Assembly: GCA_035307765.1 (NCBI GenBank)
Contig: DATGHU010000029.1
Location: forward strand, 1 to 8,771
Source of the DNA: a bacterium
Lineage (GTDB): Bacteria; Sysuimicrobiota; Sysuimicrobiia; Sysuimicrobiales; Segetimicrobiaceae
Direction of reading: 5' to 3'
Length of the DNA: 8,771 nt
Positions 6,317 through 8,771 of this stretch are shown here, in pieces. The notes below the pieces were generated by a model. It searched no databases and was not told the origin of the DNA. It saw only the letters and a list, made by a program, of their open reading frames with translations. The position numbers were made by a program, and so were the translations under genes. Position 1 is the first letter of the stretch. Each line of letters starts with the position of its first letter.

Positions 6317-6504
6317 CTAGAGCGTATGATATGCTATCCGCCAGAATGGATTGGCATGCGACCGCGCTTGGCCCACACGTCGTCGGGGCTGCGTCGAATG
6401 GCCGCCCGCAGCATCGCGAGAGCGGCATGTCGCTGGTTCTTTAGTGCGGACCGTAGCGCTCCGATGGCAATCGTCCCATCGCGTGACCGTTCTCGCTGAT
6501 TCAT
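6317..6504 (-). pseudogene. DinB-family protein, broken N-terminal remnant
   Basis: The minus strand opens with a good start signal: AGGAG 8 nt before the ATG at 6504. The protein MNQRERSRDG..., with ALKNQRHAALAMLRAAIRRS followed by PDDVWAKRGR, resembles the first helix of DinB/YfiT-like metal-binding helical-bundle proteins, where an ALxxQxxxALxMLRxAIxxxPDDLW pattern is common. Its own frame ends at a TAG at 6334. In another frame the next codons (6352-6320) read NPFWRIAYHTL, the next conserved DinB segment with its metal-ligand-type His, followed at once by a TAG. One frameshift near 6353-6357 plus a stop therefore split the gene. The remaining about 100 residues are not recognisable. DinB proteins act in diverse thiol-transfer or hydrolase roles. 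The function of the intact ancestor is unknown. Confidence 0.6.
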
Positions 6505-6723
6505 AGCACCACTCCTGCTGCTAACACGAGCGCTCTGGACTGTCTCCCATGACTGATCCTTCAAAGGCAATGCTATTGGATTCGGCAACGGAACCGCATG
6601 CTTCGGTTTCGCCACCTGAGGGAACGGCCCAACAGGTGTCAGGAGAATTCTACCTCCTCGCGCCGCGCTCATCCCAGATTCTTAGCGAAATGCGCGGGGG
6701 GGATCTCTGTCGCATCCCTTTCC
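6505..6723. other. Non-coding stretch upstream of tRNA-Val
   Basis: I see no supported gene. The minus-strand frame of the DinB remnant is open back to 6672, but its predicted residues are unlike the family and lie before a good ribosome-binding site. The plus frame starting at 6549 also has no recognisable product. The stretch is visibly less GC-rich than the operons to the left. Confidence 0.4.
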
Positions 6724-6732
6724 TGATATACT
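6724..6732 (+). promoter_or_regulatory. Extended -10 promoter element of tRNA-Val
   Basis: TGA-TATACT is an extended -10 element matching five of six TATAAT positions, placed 8 nt before the first tRNA base. This is the same motif type and exactly the same spacing as at the CAU tRNA. No clear -35 is visible. A run of nine G (6735-6743) spans the start of the tRNA. Confidence 0.6.
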
Positions 6733-6740
6733 TCGGGGGG

Positions 6741-6815
6741 GGGCGAGTAGCTCAGCGGTAGAGCGCCTCGCTTACACCGAGGAGGTCGCGGGTTCGACCC
6801 CTGCCTCGCCCACCA
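6741..6815 (+). tRNA. tRNA-Val (anticodon UAC), CCA encoded
   Basis: This 75-nt cloverleaf has acceptor stem GGGCGAG/CTCGCCC, D stem GCTC/GAGC, anticodon stem CCTCG/CGAGG with loop CTTACAC (anticodon TAC), a 5-nt variable loop AGGTC, T stem GCGGG/CCTGC with one G-T pair and loop TTCGACC, discriminator A and encoded CCA. All stems pair fully, so the gene looks functional. A broken integrase gene lies just beyond its 3' end with its C-terminus pointing at the tRNA, marking this gene as a former integration target. Confidence 0.97.
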
Positions 6816-6824
6816 GGTACGCTA

Positions 6825-6944
6825 TTGCACCGGATTGCACGAGGCTGCGTACATCAACATTGACCTTCGTCTCATCCTCGGATGGCGTCAGGTGACACCG
6901 AGTTGCACTTGGTGGAGCGCCGTCCAAGTGGAGTTTGAGTGCAA
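6825..6944. repeat. Four TTGCAC boxes between tRNA-Val and the integrase remnant
   Basis: TTGCAC occurs at 6825-6830, 6835-6840 and 6903-6908, and inverted (GTGCAA) at 6939-6944. The first two form a direct repeat of ATTGCAC with a 10-bp period, about one helical turn. Short repeated boxes between an attachment core and an integrase gene are typical of arm-type integrase binding sites. That reading is an inference. Confidence 0.4.
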
Positions 6945-6945
6945 C
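6902..6945. repeat. Inverted repeats beside the integrase remnant
   Basis: GTTGCACT (6902-6909) pairs with AGTGCAAC (6938-6945). Overlapping it, CACTTGG (6906-6912) pairs with CCAAGTG (6924-6930) across an 11-nt loop. The two pairings are alternatives that share bases 6906-6909. They may be part of an old attachment region. No terminator-type T-run follows. Confidence 0.4.
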
Positions 6946-6978
6946 GCGGAAGCCCTCAGGGAACACCAAGTCGTCGAT

Positions 6979-7263
6979 TCACTCCACGGGCTGGACTGGC
7001 AATCGGTCCATCAGGCGTCCGTAGGTGGCGAACGTGAACGCTGCGCGCGTGTGTCCAAGTTTGGCTGGCGGTGTACTTTGGATGTTTGCCGGCCAAGATG
7101 AGCAATGAGGCGAAGGTGTGGCGCAGGCCTTGCCCGCGGATCGGGGCAACTTCATTGGGGAGTGGCCGACCATCGTTGAGTGTGGACGGGTGACATCACG
7201 CGCGTAAGAACCACCTTCCGGTTTGTCTAGGATGGCGGAATCTATCAATTCACTCCGTTCCAA
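6979..7263 (-). pseudogene. Tyrosine integrase, frameshifted C-terminal remnant
   Basis: Two minus-strand frames together give the C-terminal catalytic part of a tyrosine recombinase. The first frame (7153 to about 7072) reads EVAPIRGQGLRHTFASLLIL followed by AGKHPKYT, which carries the box II Arg in LRHTFASLLI. The second frame (7062-6979) reads KLGHTRAAFTFATYGRL followed by MDRLPVQPVE and a stop, which carries the second conserved His and the nucleophile Tyr. A single frameshift lies between, around 7060-7070. Upstream, DKPEGGSYARDVTR in the second frame may be an eroded earlier segment. The usual His two residues before LRHT is Gln here. The N-terminal two thirds are missing or unrecognisable, so the protein cannot be functional. 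The orientation, with the C-terminus towards the tRNA-Val 3' end, marks an old integration into that tRNA. The frame stays open beyond the TGA into the tRNA (see findings). Confidence 0.75.
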
Positions 7264-7337
7264 AAGGTATTGCTGCGAGTAGCCAGGGGACCGAGGAAAT
7301 ACGTGTTTTCTCCAAGCGTTCTTTAGCGTTCCAAAAG
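7256..7337. repeat. Direct repeat of an 11-mer, CGTTCCAAAAG
   Basis: CGTTCCAAAAG occurs at 7256-7266 and 7327-7337, 71 bp apart in the same orientation, just behind the integrase remnant. It may be a trace of a small duplication or a protein-binding site. No function is recognised. Confidence 0.35.
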
Positions 7338-7921
7338 AAGTCCTTTGGGACGAACGGTAAGCGCCTAGGCCTGGAAGGACGAACGCATGCAGCGAGCGAC
7401 AGACGGGGGCGGTGGGCTGTCTTGGAGCGCGTGCCAGGCGTTCAGATTAATATCTCTGTGCGGTGGCGGACGGGTACGTAGCAGAGCATCAGTCGGCGCT
7501 GGGCTGAGTCGGGTTCGGTACGTGTTCGGAACATCGAGGCGACATCGCGAAATGCGCTGTTATACGTTCCGACCAACCGAGGAGATGGTGTGCGATTCTT
7601 TCTATGTACTTCGTTGAATCAACGGAGCGCTATTTCCGCGACTTCCTCAAGCAGCGCTCTTGCCGGTCCGCTATGCTATCGTCGGATACGCGGCTTACTG
7701 TGCAGGATGCCCAGTCGTACGTCGGGATACTGTGTGCCCCAGCTATTGCTCGGTCCGGCGAGATCGTCCCATACTGAAGGGGGTTACGGGAGGGGAGGAC
7801 GGCAAGGCCACGCGCAGGCCGCCCGTCAGGCGTCGACCTCAGCCATCCGTGACCAACACCTCATCTCCGACTCGGGTGTGACCGAAGCGCAAGCGGTTGC
7901 CGTTCATGTGCGGCCGCCAGC

Positions 7922-7960
7922 CGTTGACCTGCGACGCCCTCACGCGATGAGGGGTCAACG
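7922..7960. promoter_or_regulatory. Two-part inverted repeat upstream of the LLM gene
   Basis: CGTTGACC (7922-7929) pairs with GGTCAACG (7953-7960). Inside it, CCTCA (7938-7942) pairs with TGAGG (7948-7952) over a 5-nt loop, leaving an 8-nt bulge on the left arm. The left arm contains TTGACC, close to a -35 hexamer, with no clear -10. It could be an operator or an RNA hairpin 68 nt before the start codon. Function is inferred only from position. Confidence 0.4.
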
Positions 7961-7973
7961 CCCGAGGTGAGCG

Positions 7974-8001
7974 CGGGGTCACGCGGGCCGGCGCGACCCC
8001 G
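7974..8001. promoter_or_regulatory. Inverted repeat CGGGGTC/GACCCCG before the LLM gene
   Basis: CGGGGTC (7974-7980) pairs perfectly with GACCCCG (7995-8001) across a 14-nt loop, ending 11 nt before the Shine-Dalgarno sequence. GGGGTCA here (7975-7981) also repeats GGGGTCA at 7951-7957, 24 bp earlier. A repeated, symmetric motif in front of a gene suggests a regulator site or a leader hairpin. There is no T-run, so a terminator is unlikely. Confidence 0.4.
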
Positions 8002-8012
8002 ACAGATTCCGT

Positions 8013-8018
8013 GGGAGG
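8013..8018 (+). promoter_or_regulatory. Ribosome-binding site of the LLM oxidoreductase gene
   Basis: GGGAGG lies 9 nt before the ATG at 8028. This strong site settles the start of the partial gene that follows. Confidence 0.75.
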
Positions 8019-8027
8019 TACAGCGCG

Positions 8028-8771
8028 ATGGGAACCAAGTATGTGAAGTTCGGCGTTCGGCTGCTCGACGATCTCGGCGGCGTCCGTGATCTGGTGGCGC
8101 TCGCCCAGCTAGCCGAGCGGCTGGGGTTCGACACCCTCTGGTACCCTCACGACATGTTTCGCCTGAACTCGTGGGTGCTGAACTCGGCCGTCGCCCAGAC
8201 GACCTCCCGGATCGAACTGTTCTGCCGCACCAATGTCTATACTACCGATCCGGCCGAGATCGCGACCTATATCGCGACTCTCGACGACATCGCCCAGGGA
8301 CGGGCAAGCGTGTCCATCGGGCTGCACAACACCGACACCATCACGTGGGTCGGGATGCAGGGGAGCGACGTTCTGCAGCGGGTGCGGGAAGCGACCGACA
8401 TCGTCCGGCGGTTGCTGCGCGGCGAGGTGGTGGCGTACGGCGGGCAGATCTACCGGTGGACCGAGAAGGCATACCTGCGCGTCAAGCCGCACCGGGCCGA
8501 CGTGCCGATTCTGATCTGCCCGGTGGGGGAGGCGGCTTTGGAACTAAGCGGCGAGATCGGGGACGGGACGCTGCCGATGGTTACCCCACCGGCATCGGCC
8601 TCACTCATTATGGAGCCGATTCAGCGGGGGCTCCGGCGGTCGCAGACCCCCGGCCGGCGCTTCGATGCGTGCGCGTTCGTGTGGATGGCGATCTCCGAGG
8701 ACCGGGACGAGGCGCGCAACATGCTCGCGGATGTGGTCGCCTATTTCGGCACCTACCTGGACCCCCGGGCG
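8028..8771 (+). CDS. LLM-class (luciferase-like) flavin/F420-dependent oxidoreductase, 3' end outside window
   Basis: The first 248 codons are visible, with no stop before the window ends. The protein is a TIM-barrel oxidoreductase of the bacterial luciferase-like family, which use FMN or coenzyme F420. Family marks are KFGVRL at the first strand, ALAQLAERLGFDTLWYPHD (residues about 25-43), TNVYTTDPAEIATYIATLD, then QGRASVSIGLH (about 90-100), YGGQIYRWTEKAYLRVKPHR (about 136-155), and VPILICPVGEAALELSGEIG followed by DGTLPMV. The pattern resembles methylene-tetrahydromethanopterin reductase-like members. The family is very broad in substrate, so a specific reaction cannot be given. Full members have about 320-350 residues, so roughly a quarter is missing. 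It stands alone after a gene-poor stretch, has a strong ribosome-binding site, and is preceded by two inverted repeats. Confidence 0.92.
   Translation, partial: MGTKYVKFGVRLLDDLGGVRDLVALAQLAERLGFDTLWYPHDMFRLNSWVLNSAVAQTTSRIELFCRTNVYTTDPAEIATYIATLDDIAQGRASVSIGLHNTDTITWVGMQGSDVLQRVREATDIVRRLLRGEVVAYGGQIYRWTEKAYLRVKPHRADVPILICPVGEAALELSGEIGDGTLPMVTPPASASLIMEPIQRGLRRSQTPGRRFDACAFVWMAISEDRDEARNMLADVVAYFGTYLDPRA

Larger units (their letters stand above)
7264..8012. other. Gene-poor stretch before the LLM gene, probably eroded mobile-element DNA
   Basis: No protein family is recognised here. Plus-strand frames at 7387-7617 and 7590-7970, and a 57-codon frame at 7604-7777 (MYFVESTERYFRDFLKQRS...), overlap one another and lack good ribosome-binding sites, so I do not call them genes. 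A 13-nt palindrome, CGTTGAATCAACG, is at 7612-7624. Composition is mixed: less GC-rich to about 7700, then like the neighbouring genes. Together with the adjacent integrase fossil, this looks like the worn remains of an inserted element. Confidence 0.4.

Noticed and set aside
6772-6969. Minus-strand frame ending in GEAGVEPATSSV as a separate small gene
   Set aside because: That ending is the well-known translation of a tRNA gene read in reverse. The rest is at most the tail of the dead integrase.
7540-7580. GCGCTGTTATACGTTC considered as part of an integron attC or IS end
   Set aside because: No matching complementary arm or second core site is visible nearby.
7604-7777. 57-codon frame beginning MYFVESTERYFRDFLKQRS
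   Set aside because: The residue mix looks protein-like at the start, but there is no well-placed ribosome-binding site and no family match that I can name.
7387-7970. Plus-strand frames 7387-7617 and 7590-7970
   Set aside because: They overlap in different frames, have no ribosome-binding site of note and no recognisable domain.
8109-8492. Minus-strand frame of 127 codons at the right end
   Set aside because: It is antisense to the LLM oxidoreductase, whose motifs and ribosome-binding site are clear.
1-8771. CRISPR array, toxin-antitoxin or restriction system
   Set aside because: No regularly spaced repeat array and no motifs of such systems were found on either strand.

Overview
The window comes from a GC-rich bacterial chromosome. 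It holds a block of ordinary chromosomal genes, bracketed on both sides by a tRNA gene with integrase sequence at its 3' end. The organism cannot be named from this sequence. A menaquinone methyltransferase (MenG), an IreB/ReoM-family protein and a Cys-type MurA together suggest a Gram-positive-type (Bacillota-like) or deep Terrabacteria lineage with high GC. That placement is an inference.

Layout. (1) 3-350: the C-terminal end of a tyrosine integrase, running in from the left edge. It stops 6 nt short of the CCA end of a minus-strand tRNA with a CAU anticodon (357-430), the usual arrangement where an integrative element sits in the 3' end of a tRNA gene. (2) 513-3671, minus strand: a CUT1-type sugar/glycerol-phosphate ABC importer in the order binding protein, UgpA/MalF-type permease, UgpE/MalG-type permease. 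No ATPase gene is present. A perfect 14-bp hairpin lies between the binding-protein and first permease genes and ends 7 nt before the permease start codon. (3) 3790-6157, plus strand: menG, reoM/ireB and murA, separated by 24 and 22 nt, probably one operon. In Listeria and Enterococcus the ReoM/IreB protein controls MurA amount in response to a PASTA kinase. Here the two genes are neighbours and the candidate phospho-threonine is present. (4) 6158-8012: a stretch with less GC and no intact protein gene. It holds a broken DinB-family gene, an intact tRNA-Val(UAC), a frameshifted tyrosine-integrase remnant at the 3' side of that tRNA, repeats that could be integrase-binding sites, and inverted repeats before the next gene. 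(5) 8028-8771: the first 248 codons of a luciferase-like (LLM) flavin/F420-dependent oxidoreductase, running off the right edge.

How it fits together: the importer brings in a sugar-like or glycerol-phosphate-like solute. The divergent operon makes menaquinone and the first committed peptidoglycan precursor, with a likely post-translational regulator encoded next to its target. The two tRNA genes face outward from this core block, and both have served as integration targets. I found no clearly novel defence or mobile system. The observations most worth checking are the reoM-murA linkage, the intercistronic hairpin and the fossil integration site at tRNA-Val.
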